NCBI GenBank assembly: GCA_019634625.1
Contig: JAHCBA010000021.1
Coordinates: 1-64,000, forward strand
Length of the DNA stretch: 64,000 nt
Source: Verrucomicrobiia bacterium
GTDB taxonomy: Bacteria > Verrucomicrobiota > Verrucomicrobiia > Limisphaerales > CAIMTB01
Direction of reading: 5' to 3'
Shown here: in pieces, positions 17,945 through 25,748 of the stretch
Layout of the letters: each line of letters starts with the position of its first letter
How positions within the stretch are numbered: the stretch's first letter is position 1
Notes under the pieces: generated by a model
Told to the model about the DNA's origin: nothing
The model's database searches: none
What the model saw: the letters and a program-made list of their open reading frames with translations, nothing else
Program-made: the position numbers and the translations under genes

Positions 17945-20339
17945 GTGTCCGGCGCGATCCCGGATCGAGGCGCTGGCCGGGGACCTTTTGTCGGAGGGGG
18001 AGGAGGCCGCACTGACCGCGCACGTGGAGACTTGCGAGGCCTGCGCAGGGGTTCTGGAGTCCGTGGCCCGATCCGGGTGGGAGGGGATGGACGTGCGATG
18101 CCTGGCGTTCGAAGCCGGGGTTGCCGACCCGGGCGGAACGGTCGCCGCATTGATTCGATGCGCGCAGTTGGGGGCATGGGACAGCCCGGTGGATGTGGAG
18201 GCCCTCGTGATGTCCGCGCTGGATCGGCCTTCGGGTCCCGGGATGCTGGGGCGGTGGGCCGGGTATGAGGTGATCGAGGTGTCGGGACGCGGGGGCATGG
18301 GGATGGTCTTCAAGGCGCGCGATCCCACGCTGAACCGGTGGGTTGCCTTGAAGGTGACGGTTCCGCTGGAGGAGGCGGGCCAGGGGAGGGCGTCGGAGGC
18401 GTTCCTGGACGAGGCCCGGGCGGTGGCGGCGATCCGGCATGATCATGTGGCGGAACTCCACACCGCGGGCCGGGAGCACGGGTTGCTCCATCTGGTCATG
18501 CCCTTCTATGCGGAGGGTTCGTTGGAGGGTTGGATCGGGCGTTCGCCCTCCCTGCCGGTTCCCGACACGGCGCGCATCGGGAAGCAACTGGCCCGGGCGC
18601 TGGCGGCGACCCACGCACGCGGCGTGCTGCACCGGGACCTGAAGCCGTCGAATGTGCTCCTCGATGGCGGCATTCACCATGTGCGTCTGGCGGACTTCGG
18701 ACTGGCGCAGACGGGGGGCAGGGAGGTGCCGGGAACGTGGGGGCGGGTTGTCGGCACGCCGCAGTTCGTGGCTCCGGAAACGGCGGCGGGAGGGGCCTAT
18801 GACGTGCGCAGCGATCTCTTCGGACTTGGGGCGCTGCTCTACCTGCTGGCCGCCGGGAAATGGCCCCGGCGCGGCGACACGATCGGGGAGGTGCTCCGGG
18901 CCGCCGCGTCGGACCCGATTCCACCCGTGCGCGCGTCGAACCCGAAGCTTCCGCCGGCCTTCGCGAGCATCGTGGACCGGCTGGTGGCCTTTCGCCCCGA
19001 GGATCGGTTCGTCAGCGCCGACGCCGTGGTGGTGGCGCTGGAACGATTCGAGCGGACGGCCCGCGAGGGGCGAAGGGTCCTGCCCGGCCTTGGCTGGGCC
19101 GCGGGGCTGCTGCTGCTTGCCGCCGCTGCCGTGCTCTGGCTCGACGCCCTCGGCCGCACGGCGGTCGTGAACGCGTGGCTCTGCCACCTTCGAGGCGACG
19201 GGTATCACGTGCGCGGGCAGTTCGGAAGCCATGCCCGACTGGCGGACGCTGTCGGGGCCTGCCGGGATGGCGGGGTGGTGGAGGTGCGTTTCGATGGAGA
19301 GCGGCACACGGATGGGTTCCGGGTTGGGGACCGGTCGGTGACCCTGCGTGCCGCGCGGGGCTTTGTGCCGGTGCTGGTCGCGACGAACCGATACGAGCCG
19401 CTGATCCTCGCCGATGGCCCTTTGACCCTGGAGGGATTGACCCTGGCGGCGCGCGCCGACCGGATGGATCCGGGGCCGCTCATCCTGGTGGAGCATGCGT
19501 CCCTGCACCTGCTGAACTGCCGGTTGATGCGGACCCCCGGCGATGCGGAGGATGTCCTTGTACGTGGGGGGAGAAGGGTGCCGCCCGAGGACAATACGCG
19601 AACCTACCGTCCCCTGGTCCTGTTGACCTCGGGGAGCATGGCACACCTGAAGAACTGCCTGCTGCTGGGGGTTCACGCGACGGGGATCGGCCTGGGTGCG
19701 GGGCAAGGGACCCTTCGGGTCGAGATCGAGAATTCGATCCTTGTGATCCATCGCGCCCTGGCGGTTCGACCGGACGCTGACGGGGGAGCGCGGATTGAAT
19801 CCCGGGGCAGCGTCTTTGTGACGGCGACGCTTCTGGACCTGTGGCATGCACCCCGGCATGGGGAGTTCTCGGTCCTGTGGAGGGATTCCCTGGTGGACCG
19901 GACCGGAGGGATGCTGTTGCGCTGGAATCGGGCCCAGGGGCATCCGGCGCTGGAACGATTGAACTGGCGGGAGACGAACATGGTGTACGCAGGCGTGGGA
20001 CACTTTGCGAGCGAACGGCGGCGAGGCGAGGCCGGGGCGGAGGAGCCCTGGCACCGGCTCCCGAGCGTCCCTCAGGGCGGCCACCGGGTCACGGATCGGG
20101 GCGTGTTCGACTCCGTCCTGCATCGGTCGAGCCGTCGCCTTCAGGCCGTCGATCTGGACCTCGACGGCGCCTGGGTTGCGGCGGAGGTCATGCAGGCCTG
20201 GGATGCCACCTGGATCGGGGAGGGGTCATCCTTCGAGCGGTTTCGCAAGGACGCGGCGTACCCGGCCTGGCTCGATCGGGTGGGCGCGACGGTGACGGAC
20301 TGGAATCGGAGCCGCCGCCACGCGCCCCTGGCGCCATGA
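17934..20339 (+). CDS. Membrane Ser/Thr protein kinase with zinc-finger N-terminus and extracytoplasmic sensor
   Basis: An 801-residue protein. Residues 30-37 carry HxxxCxxC (H30, C34, C37), as in zinc-finger anti-sigma domains. The kinase spans about 110-365: GRGGMG at 118-123, Lys140 in VALK, HRDLKPSN at 223-230, DFG at 244-246 and APE near 270, so all catalytic residues are present. One membrane helix lies at about 374-393. The remaining ~400 residues lie outside the cytoplasm and resemble a right-handed beta-helix (repeated short strands such as LTLEGLTLAAR and LKNCLLLGVHATG). The ATG at 17934 has GGGGAG upstream. Together with the sigma factor it forms a sensor unit from envelope to transcription. 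Confidence 0.88.
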   Translation: MGDECPARSRIEALAGDLLSEGEEAALTAHVETCEACAGVLESVARSGWEGMDVRCLAFEAGVADPGGTVAALIRCAQLGAWDSPVDVEALVMSALDRPSGPGMLGRWAGYEVIEVSGRGGMGMVFKARDPTLNRWVALKVTVPLEEAGQGRASEAFLDEARAVAAIRHDHVAELHTAGREHGLLHLVMPFYAEGSLEGWIGRSPSLPVPDTARIGKQLARALAATHARGVLHRDLKPSNVLLDGGIHHVRLADFGLAQTGGREVPGTWGRVVGTPQFVAPETAAGGAYDVRSDLFGLGALLYLLAAGKWPRRGDTIGEVLRAAASDPIPPVRASNPKLPPAFASIVDRLVAFRPEDRFVSADAVVVALERFERTAREGRRVLPGLGWAAGLLLLAAAAVLWLDALGRTAVVNAWLCHLRGDGYHVRGQFGSHARLADAVGACRDGGVVEVRFDGERHTDGFRVGDRSVTLRAARGFVPVLVATNRYEPLILADGPLTLEGLTLAARADRMDPGPLILVEHASLHLLNCRLMRTPGDAEDVLVRGGRRVPPEDNTRTYRPLVLLTSGSMAHLKNCLLLGVHATGIGLGAGQGTLRVEIENSILVIHRALAVRPDADGGARIESRGSVFVTATLLDLWHAPRHGEFSVLWRDSLVDRTGGMLLRWNRAQGHPALERLNWRETNMVYAGVGHFASERRRGEAGAEEPWHRLPSVPQGGHRVTDRGVFDSVLHRSSRRLQAVDLDLDGAWVAAEVMQAWDATWIGEGSSFERFRKDAAYPAWLDRVGATVTDWNRSRRHAPLAP

Positions 20340-20361
20340 GACCCCGTCGTCACCGGGGGCA

Positions 20362-23300
20362 TCAGCGTGCCGCCGCCCGGAAGAATCGATGCGCGAGGAC
20401 GTCGGCAGGCACGCGGATCTCGACGCGTTCGGTTGCCGGATCGAGCGCCACGACCGTCTCGCCGAGACCGGAGACAGGAGCCCAGGTTAGCAGATCGTCG
20501 CTGGCCTGGATCTCGACGCCCCAGGACCTCGCGTAAGGGGCACGGGTAAAGGAGATGATCGCGGCGATGGAACCCTCCGACTCCGCGAGCGTGACTGCGA
20601 AGATGGGCGTGCTTTCAGGGATCTTGGGGTCTCTTCCGAAGTACGCCTCGAATCGGTCGCTCAGACCGTCGCCGTCCGAGTCGCCTTCGGGGGAACTGCC
20701 CTCGGGCAGGTGATGGTAGGCCGCCCAGGTTTCGTAGGCATGGATCTCGGGCAGCGGGACAAACTCGACCGGGAAACGGGTGGGATTCGGTCCGGCGTTC
20801 GGGGCGGTGCCGGCGGGTTGGGAAGTGAGCGCCAGTTCCTGCGGCGTGTAGGCGAGGGGACCGTGGTGGTTGCCGACATAGACCTTCCGTCCGTCGGGAA
20901 ACACGGGGGACGGAGGGAGGTTGAACGAGGAGAGTACCTGGTATTCGTGGGTGGCGGAGGCGTGATAGACCCAGGGCTGGAGGAAGAGACTCCGGAATCC
21001 GGTGTTGGGCGCGAAGCGCATCAGGCCTTCCCAGGGCAGCTTGAGCAGGATCGGGATGGTCTGGCCGGTCTGCCCCGCCAGGGCGAAGGGGGAATGCGTG
21101 TGACCCACCACCGCGAAGCCGTCGCCCGCGTCGGCAAGGTCGAGGAACGGATTGGAACCTGGAGCATCCACGACCGAGTAGAACCGCACTCCGAGATTCC
21201 CGGTGAGGCCCATGACCCATCCGGTGACGTCCGCTCCGAGGCCGGACGCGCCACAGGCGATCAGGCCGTCGGGAGTCCACCTCAGTCCATGCACCGCATC
21301 GTAGGGGGATCGACCCGCGTAGGGGAGCAGGTCCGGCCAGTCGGGGTCGTCCCCGACGCTCACATGGTCGAGCAGGGCACCCTGGGGGGAGAATCGGGCG
21401 AAGACGTTGGAAGGGCGATCCAGAGTGACGGGGCGGGAAGAGGCTCCGGCGGCGTAGATCGTTCCGTCAGGGGCTTCGACGATGGCGTTGAACCGCATGC
21501 CCCAGCGGGCCGGGCAGACAGTGGCCCATCGAACCGCGCCGGTTTGCGAATCCACCTTCATGACCATCCCCCCGGCGAGCGCCAGCTTCAGGATATTGCC
21601 GGGTTCCGGGGAGCCGGTGGTGGGCGGCGGGACATCGCCCCTGCCGAAGCCGCACAGCAGGATGTGCCCATCCGCGGCCAGGGTCATGCCGAGCGCTTCG
21701 TCGTCGTGCGGGTTGGAGTAGTAACGAGCCCAGACCGGCTGGCCTTCGGCGTCGAGTTTGATCAACGCGGGGTCACTCGTGGTGACGGTCGTATGGGTCA
21801 CGCTGCCGGCCACGTAGTACTCCGGTTGACCGGAGTCGTCGGCTCCCACCGTCACGGCTTCGATGGTGAAGCGGGGAACCTGGCTGTAGGCGGTGGCCCA
21901 GAGCCGGTTGCCGTGGCCGTCGTAGCGGGCGAACACGATGTTCAATCCCTCCGTCCCGGCGGTGAAGAACGAGCCATCGGGGAGCGGGGTGGCCTTGTGG
22001 ATGGTGGGGACCGGGTGGGTGTCGAGGATCCAACGCAAGTCGCCCGTGGGCGAGAAACGGGCCAGCATCGAGTAGGCATTGTAGCCGCCGGCGATGATGT
22101 CCCCGCCGCCGTCCGGCACGGCGAACACGAAGGCGTTGCGGAACCCCTGGAAGTTCGGGCGCGACTGGAACAATCGTCCCCACCGGACACCCTCGCCGGT
22201 CCGGGGTCCGAAGGGGCGGGTCGAAACCGGGGCGGCGAGGCGCGCCCCACCCGTCAAGGGGCCGCCTGCGTCGCGGTGAAACAGGTCGAACCGATGGATC
22301 GAGGCGGTCGAATCCACCAACCGGATTTCGGCGAACTCGAGCAGTTCCAGATCGATGGCGAAGTTCCCGACCAGTTCCAGCCCGAGGTCCACGGCCCACC
22401 ATGGGTCCTCGATCGGCGCCAGGCGGTAGTCATTTTCAAGCCGGATGCCGAGGGACGGCCCCGCCTGAATGGCGATGCCCGACCCGGCGGCGATCTCGAG
22501 ACCCACATCGAGCTGCGTCCAGAAACCCACCGTGGCCGCCAGTTCGTCGAACACGGTCGGGTCGGACACACGGACCGGAACGAACTCCGTGATCGGGCGG
22601 TAGAAGAAACCCTCTGTCGTGTCGGTGACGAGACTGCGGTCGTAGCCCATTTCCATGCCGACCGTGAAGGCGCTCTGCAACGGGAGGACGAGGCGGGACG
22701 GGACGTTTGCCTCGACCCCGGCGGTCAGGCGGAGCACGGGTTTCACCGACACCGGCACGCCCCCGAGGTTGAAGGTCACGGCCGGGATGTCATCGATCTC
22801 GAACAGCGTTATCGAGGAGCCGTCGGAGGCTTCCTCCGAGTCGTCCCCGGGTTCGCCACACTCGATGAGCAGGTTAAAAACCACGCCGGCATCGACCTGA
22901 GCCAGCACGCGCTCGACGCGAAAGTCCCGGATCTTGAGCTCAAGGCGAAGCCCCGACTGGCGAAAGAGCCATTCGCCGCTCAGCGTGACGCGCCCGCCGA
23001 TGGGCACCTCGTTGAAATGCCACGGACGGGCGAACATCCCGTTCAGGTCGGCAAGCCGTCCGTCGCGCGGGTTCTCCTCGGTGGCGATGAGCCTCGCTTC
23101 TGCATGGCGCTCGGATTGTTCCCTGCGGGTGTGGGTCTTTTCGGGGTCCGGCTTGTACGGATCGCGCAACGGGTGGACGTACGCATCCAGGGGCGTGCCC
23201 ACCAGGGTCGCGCTGCGGATCACCTCCAGGAGCAGCATCCGCCGGCCCACGACCCGGATCTGGTCGTCCTCCACGGTCACGCTTCCGACCCGGAACGGCA

Positions 23301-24003
23301 CATAGTCGGCCAGGGTGGTCAGGGTGTCGTCGGGGGCTGTCCCCGAAACGATGTTGGTCCGGGCGAGGGGATGGACCGACAGGTTCTCCACCAGAAGGTC
23401 GCCCGGTTGCAGGGAAAGCAGGAAGGGCGTGGTGTTGGTGAACACGAGCCTGATCTCCGTCCGTTCCGCGTCGGCCCATTCCGCGGGGTATCGCCAGGCT
23501 CGTTCCGTGTCGGCATCGATGCCCCTGGGTGGATGCACATAGATCCACATCTCGCTGCCGGTCGTGCGGAAGGCCTCGCCTGCAAGCATGGCGGCCCGGA
23601 CGGCGCCCGCCTGCTCCGACGGCACGGCGATGACAACGGGATCGGAATCAGCCGGGCTGGCCGAGGCGCCCGGACCCAGCATCCCGTTGAATCGGAGTTC
23701 CTGGGTCAGGACCTCGACCCGCACCCCGGCGATCTCGTCGCGGACCGATACCGTCACGTTCTCCCAGGTGGATTCCCCGACAATCCGAACCCCGGCCCGG
23801 GCCTCCATGCGGATCCGTCCGTCGGCCATTGGCGCCTCCGACAGCACGACGATGCCCTCCACGAGGATCTCCGGGGGGGATTTCACGGGGGTTGAAAGTC
23901 CCGGGGCCATGGAATCGGCCGCCGAGGCAGTCCACCCGCCCTGAATGGCGAGCACCCCGAGCACCATGAAGAACGTCCAGGGCCAGTTCCGAATCAGGTT
24001 CAT
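20362..24003 (-). CDS. Large secreted protein, propeller-like repeats and EF-type calcium motif
   Basis: A 1213-residue exported protein. The signal peptide covers about residues 1-29 (WTFFMVLGVLAIQGGWTASAA). Residues 30-620 are beta-rich and unrecognised. From about 640 to 1000 there are repeated blade-like units with the pattern G..LWATAY.., LIKLDAEGQPVWARYY and VMKVDSQTGAVRWATV, as in proteins that report values along a beta-propeller. SDGDGLSDRFEAYFGRDP near 1135 is a thrombospondin-type-3/EF-hand-like Ca2+ motif that often precedes a C-terminal surface module. It ends HRFFRAAAR, a tail typical of Verrucomicrobia surface proteins. Function unknown. It is convergent with the kinase (22-base gap), and its codons are C-ending, unlike other minus-strand genes. 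Confidence 0.8.
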   Translation of the reverse strand: MNLIRNWPWTFFMVLGVLAIQGGWTASAADSMAPGLSTPVKSPPEILVEGIVVLSEAPMADGRIRMEARAGVRIVGESTWENVTVSVRDEIAGVRVEVLTQELRFNGMLGPGASASPADSDPVVIAVPSEQAGAVRAAMLAGEAFRTTGSEMWIYVHPPRGIDADTERAWRYPAEWADAERTEIRLVFTNTTPFLLSLQPGDLLVENLSVHPLARTNIVSGTAPDDTLTTLADYVPFRVGSVTVEDDQIRVVGRRMLLLEVIRSATLVGTPLDAYVHPLRDPYKPDPEKTHTRREQSERHAEARLIATEENPRDGRLADLNGMFARPWHFNEVPIGGRVTLSGEWLFRQSGLRLELKIRDFRVERVLAQVDAGVVFNLLIECGEPGDDSEEASDGSSITLFEIDDIPAVTFNLGGVPVSVKPVLRLTAGVEANVPSRLVLPLQSAFTVGMEMGYDRSLVTDTTEGFFYRPITEFVPVRVSDPTVFDELAATVGFWTQLDVGLEIAAGSGIAIQAGPSLGIRLENDYRLAPIEDPWWAVDLGLELVGNFAIDLELLEFAEIRLVDSTASIHRFDLFHRDAGGPLTGGARLAAPVSTRPFGPRTGEGVRWGRLFQSRPNFQGFRNAFVFAVPDGGGDIIAGGYNAYSMLARFSPTGDLRWILDTHPVPTIHKATPLPDGSFFTAGTEGLNIVFARYDGHGNRLWATAYSQVPRFTIEAVTVGADDSGQPEYYVAGSVTHTTVTTSDPALIKLDAEGQPVWARYYSNPHDDEALGMTLAADGHILLCGFGRGDVPPPTTGSPEPGNILKLALAGGMVMKVDSQTGAVRWATVCPARWGMRFNAIVEAPDGTIYAAGASSRPVTLDRPSNVFARFSPQGALLDHVSVGDDPDWPDLLPYAGRSPYDAVHGLRWTPDGLIACGASGLGADVTGWVMGLTGNLGVRFYSVVDAPGSNPFLDLADAGDGFAVVGHTHSPFALAGQTGQTIPILLKLPWEGLMRFAPNTGFRSLFLQPWVYHASATHEYQVLSSFNLPPSPVFPDGRKVYVGNHHGPLAYTPQELALTSQPAGTAPNAGPNPTRFPVEFVPLPEIHAYETWAAYHHLPEGSSPEGDSDGDGLSDRFEAYFGRDPKIPESTPIFAVTLAESEGSIAAIISFTRAPYARSWGVEIQASDDLLTWAPVSGLGETVVALDPATERVEIRVPADVLAHRFFRAAAR

Positions 24004-24080
24004 ACCCCCATGGAAACCGGTCTCCCCGGAAAACCTTTCACGACGCCCGTGGCATCGGGTGGAACCCAGCCTCCTCTCTA

Positions 24081-24096
24081 GGCCGTGGCTACGGCC
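24081..24096. repeat. Small GC-rich hairpin
   Basis: GGCCGT-GGCT-ACGGCC forms a perfect 6-bp stem with a 4-base loop, 3 bases outside the REP palindrome. No T-run follows on either strand, so it is not an obvious terminator. Confidence 0.45.
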
Positions 24097-24098
24097 AA

Positions 24099-24175
24099 GG
24101 GTCGGATCTTTGAATTTGACCCATCAACCACGCCCCCGGGCAAAGGTGTCATTGTCAGAATCAAAGATCCGACCC
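24099..24175. repeat. REP-like palindromic element, right boundary of 7-kb block
   Basis: The arms GGATCTTTGAATTTGAC (left) and GTCAGAATCAAAGATCC (right) are each flanked by GGGTC/GACCC, and about 33 bases separate them. The arms are inverted copies with two mismatches, so the single strand folds into a long hairpin. The right arm, read on the minus strand, encodes the last residues GSDL and the TGA of sulfatase 2. The single arm at 17035-17060 is in inverted orientation relative to it. It resembles RAYT-associated REP pairs (general knowledge). Confidence 0.82.
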
Positions 24176-25636
24176 CGATGCCGCTGCCGCCTCCTCGTCC
24201 GATCGCAAGCCCAACCGCGCTGCCAGGGACCGCACCACGTCCGGCCGCTCTTCCACATGGTTTCGGGTCTCCTCCGGATCGTCCTGATAGTCGAACAGCT
24301 CGTAATGACGGGCCCGCCCCCCATCGGCCCCATGCGCAATGAGCCGCCAGCGGTCCGTCCGTATCGTTCGCTGGCCGCCGGTCCAATACCCACGCGCGGG
24401 CTTCGCCGATGGCGCCTCGGGATCGTTCAACTGAGCCACCAGACTGTGCCCATCGAGTCCGTCCGGCACCGGAATTCCGCACAACCCGGCGAGCGTCGGA
24501 TACAGATCCACGGTCTCGACGATCGCGTCGCTGGGCAGGCCCGGCCGGGATAGTCCCGGAGTGCGAAGGATCAGAGGGGCGCGCAAGGCGTGTTCGTACA
24601 GGCAGTGCTTTCCCCAAATGGCGTGTTCTCCGAGCAGGAACCCATGGTCGCTCCAGACCACCACCACCGTGGACGCCTCGAGATCCAGTCGTCGCAGGGC
24701 TTCCAGCACCCGCCCCACCTGCGCATCCACATAACTCACGCTCGCCGCATAGGCCCGCCGCGTCGCCCGGGCATAGTCCCCATCCGTCTCCGGATCCCTT
24801 CCCGGCGGGTGCCCATAGTTCCCCCGAAACTCCCCGCTCCGATGCCACCCCGACGGCCATGCGGGCCGGGCCGCCGCCTCGGGTGAAAGCTCTGCCACCC
24901 CACCCGCGTGCAGATCGTGCCATGCCTTCGGAACGGCGAACGGCAGATGCGGCTTGAAGAATCCCACGGCGAAAAACCAGGGCCCCTTCTCCGCTGCCAG
25001 CCGCTCCAGCGTCGCCACCGCTTCCGTCGCCACCCAGGCGTCCGGATAGGCCTCATCGGGACCCTCGTGCGCCTCCCAGGCCGGCGACACGCCCGCTCGC
25101 CGCGCCGCCCCGTTGGCATACCCGTGCATCATGGCCAGGGGCGTCTGCCATGGCCCCTCGGGCACCCACGCCCGGTCCCACGCCCCCGGCAGTTCTTCGG
25201 GCCCGACCGCCCAATCCGCACCAGTCCGTCCCCCAGGAAAATGCGTCAGCTTCCCCAAGGCCAGGGTCCGATACCCCGCCCCCCGAAACCGCGCCGGAAG
25301 CGAATCCCCGGCCCACGCACCGTGTGTGTCACGTATGGCGTGGTTGCCCAAATGCGCCGGCTCCGTCGGATACCGCCCCCGCCACAGTACGCCCCGCGAC
25401 GCCCCGCAGGTGGGAACCTGCACGTAATGCCTCCGAAACAACCGGCCCGTCGCAGCAAGCCTGTCCAGATGCGGCGTCCGTGCGTGGGCCACTCCGAACA
25501 CCCCGAGATCGTTCCGCAAATCGTCAATGGCGACGAACAGGACATTCGGCCGCACCGCTCCCGGCCCGGAGTCCGCCGCCCCTCCGGGCAGGCCAGCAAG
25601 GACCAACACCCCGAGACAACCCAGAATCACTCTCAT
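24161..25636 (-). CDS. Exported sulfatase 2, iduronate-2-sulfatase-like
   Basis: A 491-residue type I sulfatase with a signal peptide at about residues 1-21. Metal-binding VAIDDLRNDLG includes Asp38/Asp39. The formylglycine site is CGASR at 77-81, the Ala variant of C-x-P/A-x-R. FFAVGFFKPHLPF, VVVWSDHGFLLGEHAIWGKHCLYEH and a final WRLIAHG..HYELFDYQDDPEETRNH segment are characteristic of the iduronate-2-sulfatase/choline-sulfatase group. The substrate is unknown. The ATG at 25636 (MRVILGCLG) best fits the signal peptide. The C-terminal GSDL and stop come from the REP element. It is divergent from polX (112-base gap). Confidence 0.92.
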   Translation of the reverse strand: MRVILGCLGVLVLAGLPGGAADSGPGAVRPNVLFVAIDDLRNDLGVFGVAHARTPHLDRLAATGRLFRRHYVQVPTCGASRGVLWRGRYPTEPAHLGNHAIRDTHGAWAGDSLPARFRGAGYRTLALGKLTHFPGGRTGADWAVGPEELPGAWDRAWVPEGPWQTPLAMMHGYANGAARRAGVSPAWEAHEGPDEAYPDAWVATEAVATLERLAAEKGPWFFAVGFFKPHLPFAVPKAWHDLHAGGVAELSPEAAARPAWPSGWHRSGEFRGNYGHPPGRDPETDGDYARATRRAYAASVSYVDAQVGRVLEALRRLDLEASTVVVVWSDHGFLLGEHAIWGKHCLYEHALRAPLILRTPGLSRPGLPSDAIVETVDLYPTLAGLCGIPVPDGLDGHSLVAQLNDPEAPSAKPARGYWTGGQRTIRTDRWRLIAHGADGGRARHYELFDYQDDPEETRNHVEERPDVVRSLAARLGLRSDEEAAAASGSDL

Positions 25637-25748
25637 CGTGTGGATGCCCGCACGGTGCCGGATGGTTCCCGCCCGGGAAAGCCCGCTCGTTCCAAATCCT
25701 CCCGGGCCGTGCTTCTCCCCCCGCAACGCCTCGGATAGCCTCCGACTC

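Noticed and set aside
20710-23895. Plus-strand open frame of over 1000 codons
   Set aside because: Antisense to the secreted protein, which has a signal peptide, repeats and a normal composition; the plus-strand translation is Gly/Arg/Val-rich noise.
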